Source of the DNA: JBMYRH01 sp049602155
GTDB lineage: Bacteria > Myxococcota_A > UBA9042 > PHBI01 > JBMYRH01
DNA: 64,000 nucleotides
Reading direction: 5' to 3'
NCBI GenBank assembly: GCA_049602155.1
Contig: JBMYRH010000015.1
Span: 1-64,000, forward strand
Part shown: one piece after another, positions 1 to 9,075 of the stretch
Layout: every line of letters begins with the position of its first letter
Position numbering within the stretch: the first letter of the stretch is position 1
Made by a program: the position numbers and the translations under genes
Notes under the pieces: model-generated
Told to the model about the DNA's origin: nothing
Databases searched by the model: none
What the model saw: the letters and a program-made list of their open reading frames with translations, nothing else

Positions 1-318
1 GGAGATGGCTACACTGTGTGCAAGCATAGTGACGCAATATTGGGTCAAGTCTCGTTTGAGGAGGCTCAGGCGTTTACAGGCTGCTACGCGTATAACGCCG
101 CGAGCGACCTCGACCTCTGTTTGGCGTGTGACGACGGCCAAGACTCCAACGACATGTCAGCGATGGGGGCTGGGTGCAGTGAAGGAAGTGGCTTTGCGGC
201 AGCCTCTGGGTCGAGTTGTCTCGCGAGCGGCGTGATCACAGCGCAGGAGGGGTCTGCAGCTGGCTGCAACTACTACGATGATGGCACCCTCTCCGGGGTT
301 GTCTGCTGCGAGCAGTAA
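1..318 (+). CDS. C-terminal part of a cysteine-rich, probably secreted protein (5' end outside window)
   Basis: The frame is open from base 1 to the TAA at 316-318, giving 105 codons with no convincing start, so the gene most likely begins upstream of the window. The visible part has nine cysteines, including a Cys-Cys pair four residues from the end, and is rich in Gly, Ser, Ala and Asp with few Lys or Arg. This composition suits a disulfide-stabilised extracytoplasmic protein. I do not recognise a family. The predicted lipoprotein at 27367-30024 also ends in a Cys-rich tail, so such tails recur in this genome. No function is assigned. Confidence 0.6.
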   Translation, partial: GDGYTVCKHSDAILGQVSFEEAQAFTGCYAYNAASDLDLCLACDDGQDSNDMSAMGAGCSEGSGFAAASGSSCLASGVITAQEGSAAGCNYYDDGTLSGVVCCEQ

Positions 319-681
319 ATATCTGACCCGCGTCGCGGGAAGGTCACCCGACCCTCACACAACCCATCTAAGGGTCGCGAGAGGCGTCAGGCTCGCAGTG
401 TGACGGTTTCCGAGCCGGCCTCGGCTGACCCTTACCCTGGCACCCTTACCCCGCGCTCTTTCGGCCTGTCGACGTTGTGGGGTGACACCGTTCGCAGTCT
501 TTGATGTGAAGGCGAGCCTCAGCCGCCTTTGGAGTCAGTGCCACGCGTCGTTCTGGCGCTGGAACTAGCCCTGTTCCGGAGTGGTTTGGCTGTGTTTAGG
601 CCGCACAAAACGTGGGCCGGACGCTGTCGTTTCGGGCGGTGAAGCGATACCATTCGTCTCTATGACCCACGTCTCGGAGGG
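319..681. other. Intergenic region with no gene seen
   Basis: No frame here has coding character. A short GC hairpin (CCCGC-GTC-GCGGG, 327-339) follows the stop of the first gene but has no T-run, so it is at best a weak terminator. Any promoter for the downstream repeat-protein gene should lie in the last 150 bases; I see no convincing -35/-10 pair. Confidence 0.5.
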
Positions 682-687
682 ATGCCG

Positions 688-2298
688 ATGTCCTCGATTC
701 GCGCCATGAGGCGAGCCGCCGTGGCTGTCGTGCTCTGTCTGCTGGTGTGCGCACCGAGCGTGGCTTCAGCGTCGGAGTTTCTGTTTCGGGGCAGCTCCGA
801 TGATGGGGACATCTTCTCCGTCCGCACCGACCAAGAGCGCGGCCAATATCGCTGGTACCTCGGCTCACTCGGTGAGTTCGAGGGGCGCATCTCTCGCGGC
901 ACTCGGGTTCGACTCCATAAGCGCGACATCCAGGGGAGCATCGGCCTAGACGACCTCGGCGACGTCGTCTTGGACCTGGGCGGCAGCTCGAGCGTCCTTC
1001 AGGAGGGCTCGTTTGGGTTCCAATGCTACGTCGCGACCCTCAAGCACCACGGGGCTTACCGGGCCAAAGACTTTGAACATGACTATATCTACCGGGACGC
1101 GGGGAGCGACGGGGCGATGTGGTCGGCCAAGGTCACCCCCAAAAAGCACGTCTATCGCTGGTATATGGGCGCCTTGGGGCGCGGCGTCGCCAAGGTCAAA
1201 GGCCGCAAGGTGCACCTCAAGACCGACGGCGTGCGGGGCACCCTGACGCGCGATAAGGTCGGTGACGTGAGCTTCAGGGCCTCCGACGGCCAGACCCTCC
1301 ACTTCGCCGAGGGGACCCTCGGCTATGGCGTCTTCAAGGCCACGTTGGTCCACGCAGGGAAGTGGAAGGGCGGCGTCGATACGCGGCAGACGCTCTTCGA
1401 GAACGCGACCGCCGAAGGCGCCATCTGGAAGGTCGTCACGGGGAGTAAGCGTGGCGAGTACGTCTGGTACATGGGGGCCCTAGGGCGCGCAGTCGGCCGC
1501 CTCAAGGGGCGAAAACTGACCCTCAAGGGTGAGCGCTTTGAGGGCGCGATCTATGTCAACGCGTCCAACGAGCTCGTCCTCGAGTCCGCGGAGGGAGACG
1601 CCTTCCTGTCACCCTCGTCACTCGGGTATGGGGCCTACAAAGCGTCACTGAGGCACTTCGGGACCTGGAAAGCTGGGCTCGGCGTCGTGGAATTCCTCTT
1701 CCGTGACGCGAGCCAAGACGGGACCATTTGGTCTGTGAAGAAGGGGGCCCGCAAGGGGACCTACGACTGGGATGTGGGGCCCATGGGGCGCGTGACGGCC
1801 TCTGTCCGGGGCACCACCGTTCGCATCTCGTCGAGCGGGGTGACGGGCAAGGTCTTCGTCAACGACGACAATGACGTCGTGTTGTCTTCTGGCGGTGAGC
1901 AAGTGGTCTTCCAAGAGCTCTCTCTCGGCTTCAGCGCGTACAAGGCGACACTTCAAGATGCGGGCACCTGGCGGGCGACGATCGGCGCCCATGAGTACCT
2001 CCACAAAGACGTCACCGCTGACGGGCAGCTCTGGTCCGTAAGGGCGACGCCCTCAAAGCGGCGCTACATTTGGTACATGGGGCAACTTGGCAGGGCCGAG
2101 GTCAGGGTGAAGGGCGACATCGCCACGATCACCTCAGCGGCCGTCTACGCCACCATCGATGCCGGGCCCAAAGGAGACCCAGTGGTCCGCTTTTTGACGG
2201 GGCCAGGGGGGCAACTGATCCAAGAGCAGGTGCTCCACCCAGGCTCGGCAGGCGAGGTCTGCTATCGCGTCATGCAGCGCCACGCAGCGACGCGTTAA
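688..2298 (+). CDS. Exported protein made of five ~100-residue tandem repeats, unknown family
   Basis: Encodes 536 residues. ATG at 682 is possible, but GGAGGG at 676-681 is spaced correctly for ATG 688. A signal peptide (Arg-rich start, hydrophobic core, Ala-Ser-Ala near residue 28) leaves a mature protein built almost wholly of five repeats beginning near residues 30, 132, 233, 334 and 434. Each repeat opens with a [EQ]-[FY]-L-[FH]-x-[DGN]-like strand and then has x-D-G-x-[IL]-W-S-V, a short basic turn, Y-x-W-Y-M-G-x-L-G-R, G-x-x-V-x-[IL], and L-G-[FY]-x-[AV]-[YF]-K-A-[TS]-L. The alternating polar/hydrophobic pattern predicts beta structure. Copies diverge, and the fourth has Y-D-W-D-V-G-P-M-G-R instead of the usual W-Y-M-G-x-L-G-R. 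No catalytic motif is visible. It could be a beta-propeller-like or bead-on-string surface protein. It stands alone, convergent with the next gene. Confidence 0.85.
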   Translation: MSSIRAMRRAAVAVVLCLLVCAPSVASASEFLFRGSSDDGDIFSVRTDQERGQYRWYLGSLGEFEGRISRGTRVRLHKRDIQGSIGLDDLGDVVLDLGGSSSVLQEGSFGFQCYVATLKHHGAYRAKDFEHDYIYRDAGSDGAMWSAKVTPKKHVYRWYMGALGRGVAKVKGRKVHLKTDGVRGTLTRDKVGDVSFRASDGQTLHFAEGTLGYGVFKATLVHAGKWKGGVDTRQTLFENATAEGAIWKVVTGSKRGEYVWYMGALGRAVGRLKGRKLTLKGERFEGAIYVNASNELVLESAEGDAFLSPSSLGYGAYKASLRHFGTWKAGLGVVEFLFRDASQDGTIWSVKKGARKGTYDWDVGPMGRVTASVRGTTVRISSSGVTGKVFVNDDNDVVLSSGGEQVVFQELSLGFSAYKATLQDAGTWRATIGAHEYLHKDVTADGQLWSVRATPSKRRYIWYMGQLGRAEVRVKGDIATITSAAVYATIDAGPKGDPVVRFLTGPGGQLIQEQVLHPGSAGEVCYRVMQRHAATR

Positions 2299-2419
2299 GC
2301 GTGCAAGCGGGCCCTTCAAAGATAGGGGTGATAAGGACATGGCAAGAGATGAAGTGACCGCCATCAATGCCTGCGTTTGAAGATGAAGGCTCTGACTCCG
2401 GAGCGGGAGGGGGTGACCT

Positions 2420-3457
2420 TTAGGTTCCCCAGGCTGCGACGGCCTTCTTTGTTGCCTTCTTCACAGTCTCCTCGACGTTGCTCTCCATGTCGTTGCTCGA
2501 GGTCCACTGTCCGGCGACGCCGAGCGTCCAGCGCTCGCCCTGTCTGATGAAGCACATGTTGCCTTCGATATCGGTCCCGTGGATGTCACCGTCGACCTCG
2601 GGGTCGCCCTCAATGTTGCCGTAATAGGTCACACATCGCTTCGGGTACTTCGCAGTCCACTTGCTCAGCTTTGTGTCGGTCAGGATGGGCCCTTCAGCGC
2701 GCTCATCTCTGCGGACCTTTCCGTTGTCACAGATCATGTCGAGCATCTTAAAGACGAGCGTCCGGGCTTTGCCCCCCTTCACCACCGCGGCTTTAGCTTT
2801 CAAAGTGCCCGTCCGGTTATTGACTCGCGTCGTGATTCCGTAGAGGCCCTCTTTATGGTCTATGATGCCGATGATCTTACCCTCATTGCCGCAGATCTGC
2901 TTGAAGAGCATTTGATCGAAGTCCACGGCGAACGAGTCACTGATCGTCTTGATACGTGGGTCTTCACGGATGGGGTCAAAGTCACTGTCGACTTGAAGTT
3001 TGGCGATCTTCCTCATCGCCTCCGCGGTCCCCATCTTGAAGAGGTGCTCGAGCTCACCGATGGCCTCGTCGGCGTTACCGAAGCGCGCGTACTCACAGGC
3101 AAGGTTGAACCGAGCTGTCACGTAGCCGGGTGAGAGCTCAAGGGCCTCTTTGTAGGACGCGATGGCCCCGGGGCTGTCCTCTTTCTTCCGTAACTTCAGC
3201 GCCGCAGTGTTCTTCTTTTTGGCGGTGTTTCGCTTGCCTCTGGCGTACTGCTTACGCGACTCCTTCGCGGATAATGCTTCTGGGATGGTGTACGCAGGCG
3301 GCGCTTCCTTTTGAGCCGGCTTCTCGGCCTCTACGGCCTCAGTCGGCTCTTCAGCCACGACAGGCTCAGCACTCTTCTTTTCGCCACACGCTGCGATGAG
3401 GAGACTTGAACCAGACAACAGACCCAGACACAGCAAACCGCGTACCAAGAGTTGCAT
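2420..3457 (-). CDS. TPR-containing lipoprotein
   Basis: A 345-residue predicted lipoprotein. The start at 3457 is chosen because GGAGGAG lies just upstream and the protein then begins with a clean signal peptide ending in Leu-Ile-Ala-Ala-Cys (lipobox, Cys24). An Ala/Glu/Pro/Lys-rich linker follows to about residue 65. Roughly residues 88-140 contain two TPR-like helical hairpins with the typical spaced Ala, Tyr and Leu pattern. The C-terminal ~180 residues are a Cys-containing domain that I cannot name. TPRs bind protein partners, so a periplasmic or outer-membrane scaffold role is plausible but inferred. It is transcribed alone, convergent with the repeat protein. Confidence 0.8.
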   Translation of the reverse strand: MQLLVRGLLCLGLLSGSSLLIAACGEKKSAEPVVAEEPTEAVEAEKPAQKEAPPAYTIPEALSAKESRKQYARGKRNTAKKKNTAALKLRKKEDSPGAIASYKEALELSPGYVTARFNLACEYARFGNADEAIGELEHLFKMGTAEAMRKIAKLQVDSDFDPIREDPRIKTISDSFAVDFDQMLFKQICGNEGKIIGIIDHKEGLYGITTRVNNRTGTLKAKAAVVKGGKARTLVFKMLDMICDNGKVRRDERAEGPILTDTKLSKWTAKYPKRCVTYYGNIEGDPEVDGDIHGTDIEGNMCFIRQGERWTLGVAGQWTSSNDMESNVEETVKKATKKAVAAWGT

Positions 3458-3669
3458 GAACTCCTCCACAGCCAAGCGAACACAACACAGAGATGATTTG
3501 TAACGCAATCAGCGTGACTGGAGAGCTGGAGGGACGCAAGGCAGCGCACGGCGCCACTCCTCCATGGGCCGAAAGCCCGACATTGTCGTCAACTAAGCGT
3601 GTCCATACGGCGATCTAAAGTCATCAAGGTGACCCTCAGCTTGTCTGCCTCTCGCGCCCGTGCAGGAGC

Positions 3670-4059
3670 TTAGTCGTGGAGGCGCTCAAGGTCCTCGGCC
3701 TCCACCGTGTAGTCACCGACGACGTTGCCGGTGTTGCGGGTGCCCGTCGGCTCAAAGAGGAGCAGGTGTGCGCCGCCCGCTCGAGCGACGGGCTTGTGTG
3801 AAACCCCTCGTGGGACGATGAGGAGCTCCCCTGCCGTGAGGGGCACGACGCGCTCGGCGCCGTCTGGGTCACGCAGGTGCATGTCGAGGGCGCCATCGAC
3901 GATGAGGAAGAGCTCGTCGACGTCCTCGTGGTGGTGCCAGACGAACTCCCCCTCGGCTCTCGCCAGCTTCACGTGTTGTCCGTTGAGTTCCCCGACGATG
4001 CGGGGGCTCCAGGGCTCTGAGAATGTCGCGAACGCGGCGGCTAGGTTGACGGCTTCCAT
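3670..4059 (-). CDS. Cupin-domain protein, small
   Basis: A 129-residue single-domain cupin. Cupin motif 1 is visible as H-H-H-E-D-V-D-E-L-F-x-x-x-x-G and motif 2 as G-E-L-L-I-V-P-R-G-V-x-H-K-P. These supply the metal-binding His, His, Glu and His of the fold. The start at 4059 is preferred over an in-frame start 27 bases upstream because a GAGGGAGAG stretch lies just before it. Small stand-alone cupins of this type include isomerases, dioxygenases and binding proteins; the sequence gives no substrate. It has no partner gene on the same strand. Confidence 0.85.
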   Translation of the reverse strand: MEAVNLAAAFATFSEPWSPRIVGELNGQHVKLARAEGEFVWHHHEDVDELFLIVDGALDMHLRDPDGAERVVPLTAGELLIVPRGVSHKPVARAGGAHLLLFEPTGTRNTGNVVGDYTVEAEDLERLHD

Positions 4060-4225
4060 GTCGGTGCTCTCCCTCGTGACCTGCACCGCACCACCCCTGG
4101 TCTGACGGCTGCGGTGGGCGCAGTTTGGCGAGCATCATGATAGGCTGCCTCCCTCGAAACATCGTCATCCGATGTCGAATATCTGTCCCTGAGTACCGAG
4201 GTATCCGGACGAGGAGGTCGTGTCC

Positions 4226-4402
4226 ATGACCAAAGTTGAAGGCGCCTCCATAGCGATCGGCGCGGCCATCGGCTTTCTCATCTGGGAGGGGACAGGCCTC
4301 GCCCTCGGCGCCGGGGTAGGGCTCGCGTTCAGCGCGGCGGTGAAGCCCAAGCCTGAGGACAGTAATGCGGAGAGCCCCGAAGAGGACAGCGCCGAGGAGT
4401 AG
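4226..4402 (+). CDS. Small membrane protein (58 aa), unknown
   Basis: GAGGAGG at 4211-4217 is well spaced for ATG 4226; an in-frame GTG six bases upstream is too close to it. Residues 8-37 are hydrophobic and Gly/Ala-rich (Gly-Ala-Ala-Ile-Gly-Phe style), consistent with one or two short membrane helices, and the last 18 residues are very acidic. No family is recognised. Good ribosome binding and the strong compositional split argue that it is translated. Confidence 0.55.
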   Translation: MTKVEGASIAIGAAIGFLIWEGTGLALGAGVGLAFSAAVKPKPEDSNAESPEEDSAEE

Positions 4403-4533
4403 ACCGAACGAGGTCGACGAATTGACGCCCGACTCGTCTCATCTTTGCCGCCATCGGGAGTGTTCTCGACGCGAGGCGGGTTAGCGTAAACGAGCGCCAA
4501 CCGTGGTTAGGCAACCGAGGAGGACCGAGCGCA

Positions 4534-5379
4534 GTGTCGATGATTCCCCCAGGGCCGTATCTTGAGAGCACTACCCCGCCATGGTCTCGGTTGCAGCGCA
4601 GCGGCCACTTTGTCGGTTTCAAGCGCTCTGTTGGGAAGACGCAGCTTTTTTCCGAGGATGGCTATGCATGGTCGGGGAGCCCTATTGATTATGACAGGGC
4701 CCTCCGTGAGACTGGCCTCAAGGACGCACAGGCGCAGCGTGTCTTTCATGGTGACCTAGTCTCCATTCGCCTGAGCAGCGGCGATGAAGCCGTCCCCCGA
4801 GTCGTCCTCCTCGACGCCGCAGACCACGTGTTCCTCGGCGATCCCTCAGACGGGTCCATGCGCCCCCTCGATGCTTACTTCCCTGCATCTCAGCGGCCAC
4901 ATATCATGACGGTCGAGGGGTCTGTCTTCGCGCGCTCCGAGGCACGGCGTCCCCACGTCGGGAGCTTTCGGCGCTTTGGGTTTTGCCGCGCTGAGATTCG
5001 ACGGGATGCCGTCATTTTGGCGTGCGCCATCTTCCTCACGACGGCCGCCCTCGGCCTCGCTCAGTGGCTCCTCACGGGCAGCGCGGGGCCCTTAATCGGG
5101 ATGCTCGGGGCGACCCTAGGGTGCCTCGGCTTCTATGTGGTTCGGCGCCGCCGCGCTGCGGGGTGGTTGAGCCGCGCCAGGATCTTGTCCATGGTGCCGA
5201 CGACTGCCCTCTGCCTGGGGCTCGCCTCCGCAGCCGCCCGGGGGCTCTCCTGCGTTGAGACCGCAGCGGACGGCCCCCTGGCCGTGTCGATGCTCGGGCT
5301 CGGCATCCTCGGGGGATTGGTGGGGCTCGTGCTCCCCATGGTGATAGGCGACGCTCTCGGGTTCGCGCGCGAGGACTAG
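4534..5379 (+). CDS. Integral membrane protein with soluble N-terminal half, unknown
   Basis: A 281-residue protein. GTG 4534 lies 10 bases after GAGGAGG (4517-4523), so it is preferred over ATG 4540. Residues 1-165 are soluble and mildly acidic with no motif I recognise. The C-terminal part contains four predicted membrane helices (about residues 167-190, 194-213, 222-243 and 250-272), rich in Gly, Ala and Leu. It is convergent with the photolyase gene, ending two bases before that gene's end. Function unknown. Confidence 0.7.
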   Translation: MSMIPPGPYLESTTPPWSRLQRSGHFVGFKRSVGKTQLFSEDGYAWSGSPIDYDRALRETGLKDAQAQRVFHGDLVSIRLSSGDEAVPRVVLLDAADHVFLGDPSDGSMRPLDAYFPASQRPHIMTVEGSVFARSEARRPHVGSFRRFGFCRAEIRRDAVILACAIFLTTAALGLAQWLLTGSAGPLIGMLGATLGCLGFYVVRRRRAAGWLSRARILSMVPTTALCLGLASAAARGLSCVETAADGPLAVSMLGLGILGGLVGLVLPMVIGDALGFARED

Positions 5380-5381
5380 CG

Positions 5382-6926
5382 CTAGGCCTCAGCCTTCGTG
5401 GCGCCAGTCTTCCGCCCCCGCGGCCCGCGACGGTCGGGGCGACGGCGACTGCCATGCTTGGTGTTGATCGCGTCGGCCTCGGCCCGCGCCTCTGGGGTGC
5501 GCCGCAGCGTGCGGATGCGGGACTGAGCCTCACGGACGGCGGGCAGATGCTCAACGAGGGGCTCAGGGTACGTCTCTCCGATCCAGATCCCCGCACGCTG
5601 CTGTGCGTCCCTGCTCATCAGGTGCGGTTGGGCGAGGTTCTCGTTGGGGACGCCCGCGAGCTCAGGGACCCAGCGCTTGATGAAGTGCCCTTCAGGATCT
5701 TGGTCGCTCACTTGCTTGATCGGCGAATAGATACGCACGGCGTTGATGCCGGTCGTCCCGCTCTGCATCTGAACCTGACTGAAGTGAATCCCAGGCTCGT
5801 AGTCGATGAACGCCCGAGCGAGAAACAACGCGGTCGGGCGCCAATGGAGCCACAGGTGATAGGACGCAAAGGAGACGACCATCGCCCGCATCCGGAAGTT
5901 CAGCCACCCGGTCGCGCTGACGGCCCGCATGCACGCGTCGACCATGGGGTAGCCGGTCTTGCCCTGACACCAGGCTTCGAAGCGTGCGGCGTCGAAGTCG
6001 TTCTCCCTCAGCCCGTCGTGCGATGAGGCCATGTTGCGGTGCTCGATGTTTGGCTCGCTCTCGAGCTTCTGCATGAAGTGGCAGTGCCAGTGGAGTCGCT
6101 TGTCGAAGCTCGCGAGGGACTTCCCCCAAGAGCCAGGGAAGGGGGCCTTCGCGGCGCGCGCCTCTTTGACGGCCTGCCGCTGTGCGCGCAGCGCTTGGTG
6201 GACTGTGCGCATGGAGATCGTGCCGTACGCGAGGTGCGGACTCAGCCGACTGCACGCGGTCCAGGCTGAGTTCGGGCTCGACATCGCGCTCTGGTACTCG
6301 GCGCCGCGTTCGGTCAGGAAGGACGCGAGGGTGGCCTGAGCCTCTAAAGCGCCCCCCACTTGGGCCTCGTCGCGTAGACGGGGAGCCAGTCCGAGCTCGG
6401 CGGGGCTCATGATCGCTCCAGGGTCAGCGATGGCGACAGACTTCAACGCCGCGGGCGCGGCCGTCAGGGGCTCCGCCATCATCGTGTTCCATCGCTTAGC
6501 CCAGCCGTCTCGGTCCTTGAGCCCACGGACGACGCCGAACTGTCGGTACTCATGCCACGCGACGCCTGCCGAGCGTGCCCAGCTCGCCACCCGCAGGTCG
6601 CGGGCGTAGGTCAGCGCGTTCCCGGTCTCTTCATGGCTGTATAGCGCGCTGAACCCAGACTCGCGCTGGAGGTCAGCGAGGACGCGCTCCGCGTCCCCGA
6701 CGCGGCAGAGCAACGTGGCCCCCAAGGCCCCTAGCGCGGCCCGCAGCTCCACGAGGGCCTCGTTGACAAAGCGAAGGTGCCCAGCGTCGTAGTCTTCACC
6801 CGCGCAGATCTCGGGCTCGTAGATGTAGAGGGCCAAACAGGGCCCACGCCGCGATGCCTCGACGAGAGGTTGGTGGTCGGTGATGCGCAGGTCGCGCTTA
6901 AACCAGACGAGGCCAAGCTCACTCAT
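5382..6926 (-). CDS. Deoxyribodipyrimidine photolyase / cryptochrome family flavoprotein
   Basis: A 514-residue protein with the classic layout. The N-terminal alpha/beta antenna domain starts with L-V-W-F-K-R-D-L-R-I-x-D. The C-terminal FAD domain carries W-G-K-S-L-A-S-F-D-K-R-L-H-W, T-G-Y-P-M-V-D-A-C-M-R, T-G-W-L-N-F-R-M-R and the D-Y-E-P-G-I-H-F-S-Q-V-Q-x-Q-S-G region. These fit a light-dependent repair enzyme or a cryptochrome of the same fold. About 35 basic C-terminal residues follow the FAD domain. The start overlaps the upstream photolyase-like gene by ATGA, so the two are translationally coupled. Repair versus photoreceptor function cannot be settled from sequence alone. Confidence 0.93.
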   Translation of the reverse strand: MSELGLVWFKRDLRITDHQPLVEASRRGPCLALYIYEPEICAGEDYDAGHLRFVNEALVELRAALGALGATLLCRVGDAERVLADLQRESGFSALYSHEETGNALTYARDLRVASWARSAGVAWHEYRQFGVVRGLKDRDGWAKRWNTMMAEPLTAAPAALKSVAIADPGAIMSPAELGLAPRLRDEAQVGGALEAQATLASFLTERGAEYQSAMSSPNSAWTACSRLSPHLAYGTISMRTVHQALRAQRQAVKEARAAKAPFPGSWGKSLASFDKRLHWHCHFMQKLESEPNIEHRNMASSHDGLRENDFDAARFEAWCQGKTGYPMVDACMRAVSATGWLNFRMRAMVVSFASYHLWLHWRPTALFLARAFIDYEPGIHFSQVQMQSGTTGINAVRIYSPIKQVSDQDPEGHFIKRWVPELAGVPNENLAQPHLMSRDAQQRAGIWIGETYPEPLVEHLPAVREAQSRIRTLRRTPEARAEADAINTKHGSRRRPDRRGPRGRKTGATKAEA

Positions 6927-8527
6927 GAGGGCTCGCTCGGCAGCCCCTGAGCGAGCCGCGCGGTGATCGTGTCAAAGTGCGCCTTGTCGGCCGCCTTCTT
7001 CTCCGGGGAGCGCTTACGCAGTGCCGCCATGATCACCCCCAGCCGCGGATTGCGACCCAAGGTCTCCTTGTGGCGCTCAAGGAACTGCCAGTAAAGCGGC
7101 GTCATGGGGCAGGTTCGCTTTGGGTCGAAGGCGCAGCGTGAACAATAATCACTCATGCGGTGGATGTAGGCGCTCCCCGAGACGTACGGCTTGGTGACCA
7201 TCTGATCCCCGAGCGCGAAGGTCCCCATCCCCAGCACATTGGGCTCGACGACCCAGTCGTAGGCGTCCTCAAAGCCGACCCAGAACCAATCTGTCAGCGC
7301 ACGCGGTGACACGTTCAGGAGCGTCGCCCAGTTCGAGAGCACCATGAGGCGGTTGATGTGGTGGGTGTAGGCATCCTCCCAGACCTCTTTGACCGCTTGG
7401 TCCAAGCACGCGAAGCCTGACGGAACCTCTCCCCAGTAGCTCTTCGGGAGGTCAGCCTGGGCCCCCAAGTGGTTGGGGCGCGCAGACGTCAGAGGATCGC
7501 CGCCCTCGCCCGTGTCCTTCCTGAAGCCGTCACTGCGCTCGTGGATGTGATGGACGAATTCTCGCCACCCGAGCACTTGGCGAATGAAGCCCTCTTTGCT
7601 GTTCAATGGGATGTCGAGGGCCTCGACCTCGGAGATGACCCGCTCTGGCATGAGCCGGTGGAGGTTTAAGAGCCCCGAGATGCGTCCATGAAAGAGCTGA
7701 CGCGACCCGTAGCTCATCGCGTCCTCGTAGGGACCAAAGTGGGGCATGCACGCCGAGAGCACCCACGCCCAGAGGGCCTCCACTTGCGCGGCCGTCGCGG
7801 GGATCGCCTCGGGGACGAGGCGCCCGGGGTGGTCGGCGAAGCGGTCACGAACGAGCTGACAGACTTCCTCAGTGATGGGGTCGACCTCGAAGCGCGGGGG
7901 CGTGGGCGCCTCGGGTTCTCCACGCCAGGGTTTTCTATTGTCTGCGTCGTGGCTCCACTTGCCGCCGAGCGGTCCGCCTTGATCGTCGAGCAGGACGCCG
8001 CGGCGCTTGCGGACCGCCCGATAGAATCGGTCCATCCGCCATCGCTTCGTGCCATGGGTCGCGCGCTGGAAGTCGCTCACCTCGGTGAGCCAGCCGGTGT
8101 GCGGGACTTGGCGCAGGTGGCCTGAGGTGACCAGAGGTTCAAGGTGGGTCCGAAGCTCGTACTCTGCCGGGGTCATCATCTCGAGCGGGCCGAGCGCCTC
8201 CGTCACGCTCAACAGCTGCTCGGCGTAGGGGGCCTCACCGATGAGGTAGCGCACGGCGACCCCCCGCTGTGCCTGCTCGAGGGCGAAGTGCCGTTGGCTC
8301 GCGAGCAGCAGCGCGAGCTTCTGTTTGTGATACGGCCTCCGACGCGCTTTCCATGCACTCTCGACGAGCACGATGCCGATGCGCTCCGGCGCCAGCTCGG
8401 CGAGGAGCCCAAGGGAGTCGTTGAGCTGGTCGTAGGCGACAAAACACCATCGGCGCTCGCCCTCGCTGGTCTGGTAGCGGGCGAGCCGCTCACGGAAGAG
8501 GCTCATCTCTCGCTTGTCGTCACTCAC
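6923..8527 (-). CDS. Iron-sulfur bacterial cryptochrome/(6-4)-photolyase-type protein (COG3046-like)
   Basis: A 534-residue protein starting at GTG 8527 with an AGGGG-type ribosome site. It belongs to the group of bacterial photolyase-related proteins that bind a 4Fe-4S cluster. Evidence is the S-Y-W-G-E-V and H-H-I-N-R-L-M-V-L-S-N-W segments and the late Y-I-H-R-M-S-D-Y-C-S-R-C segment followed by a third Cys and C-P-M-T-P-L-Y-W. A fourth cluster Cys is probably the one in F-A-C-L-D-Q-A-V-K. Family members studied elsewhere repair (6-4) photoproducts or act as blue-light proteins. Here the loop between the second and third late Cys is only seven residues, shorter than I recall for characterised members. 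It overlaps the next photolyase gene by 4 bp. Confidence 0.9.
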   Translation of the reverse strand: MSDDKREMSLFRERLARYQTSEGERRWCFVAYDQLNDSLGLLAELAPERIGIVLVESAWKARRRPYHKQKLALLLASQRHFALEQAQRGVAVRYLIGEAPYAEQLLSVTEALGPLEMMTPAEYELRTHLEPLVTSGHLRQVPHTGWLTEVSDFQRATHGTKRWRMDRFYRAVRKRRGVLLDDQGGPLGGKWSHDADNRKPWRGEPEAPTPPRFEVDPITEEVCQLVRDRFADHPGRLVPEAIPATAAQVEALWAWVLSACMPHFGPYEDAMSYGSRQLFHGRISGLLNLHRLMPERVISEVEALDIPLNSKEGFIRQVLGWREFVHHIHERSDGFRKDTGEGGDPLTSARPNHLGAQADLPKSYWGEVPSGFACLDQAVKEVWEDAYTHHINRLMVLSNWATLLNVSPRALTDWFWVGFEDAYDWVVEPNVLGMGTFALGDQMVTKPYVSGSAYIHRMSDYCSRCAFDPKRTCPMTPLYWQFLERHKETLGRNPRLGVIMAALRKRSPEKKAADKAHFDTITARLAQGLPSEPS

Positions 8528-8589
8528 CGTGTCCCCTGCTGCGCGTCATCCTTTACTCGCCTCGGGTCAACACGCCTCCGCGCCCGTCC

Positions 8590-8883
8590 ATGCCCGGAGC
8601 GTGTTGCAGCGCGACGTCTGTCTGCGGCCGCTTGAGTTCCCCCGCGCACGACGTAGCATTGACCGGAGCTACGCCAAGTCACTCAGTCACGGTAGCCCTG
8701 AGCTACGCCGTCGCGCTGTGCATCCTCTCGGTATACGGGGTCGAGGTGTGCCCGTTCATCGAAGGGCTGGACTATATCGGCGTGCTCCCCGTCCTTTGCG
8801 GCGGCTTTACGGTCGCCTTCGGGCTCCGAACGTGGCTCTCGCGAGCAGGGGGGCTGACGCCGCTCGCGCAACCTGAGGGGTAA
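8590..8883 (+). CDS. Possible small membrane protein, doubtful
   Basis: An open frame of 97 codons in an otherwise empty interval. Only the second half looks protein-like: about 50 residues from near 8690 form two hydrophobic stretches separated by a Cys-Pro-Phe turn, and the end is short and polar. The first 30 residues are low quality, so a true start, if any, is probably internal. No clear ribosome site or family is seen. The gene may not be real. Confidence 0.25.
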   Translation: MPGACCSATSVCGRLSSPAHDVALTGATPSHSVTVALSYAVALCILSVYGVEVCPFIEGLDYIGVLPVLCGGFTVAFGLRTWLSRAGGLTPLAQPEG

Positions 8884-9075
8884 GTCGTCGGTGGTTGAGG
8901 TCTTCGGGCTCGTTGAGGGCTGACGCGCTGCAGGCGTTTTATCTCACGATAGATGCCGTAAACCGCTTGCTGATCGGCTAAAATTCCGAATTTTCACACA
9001 CGAAACCTTCTGGAAACAATCGCCGTCTATCATCCGCGACATCGCTTCCCTTAACTGTCTCGGAGACGCCCCCGA
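8884..9075 (+). other. Leader/promoter interval of the glutamine synthetase gene
   Basis: Non-coding interval with a locally AT-richer patch (8970-9005) directly upstream of glnII, the likely place for its control region. I could not find a convincing sigma54 GG/GC pair or a sigma70 hexamer pair. GGAGACG at about 9060-9066 serves as ribosome site. Confidence 0.4.

Noticed and set aside
319..681. Small open frames between the first two genes
   Set aside because: No ribosome site, no coherent protein composition and no overlap pattern typical of this genome.
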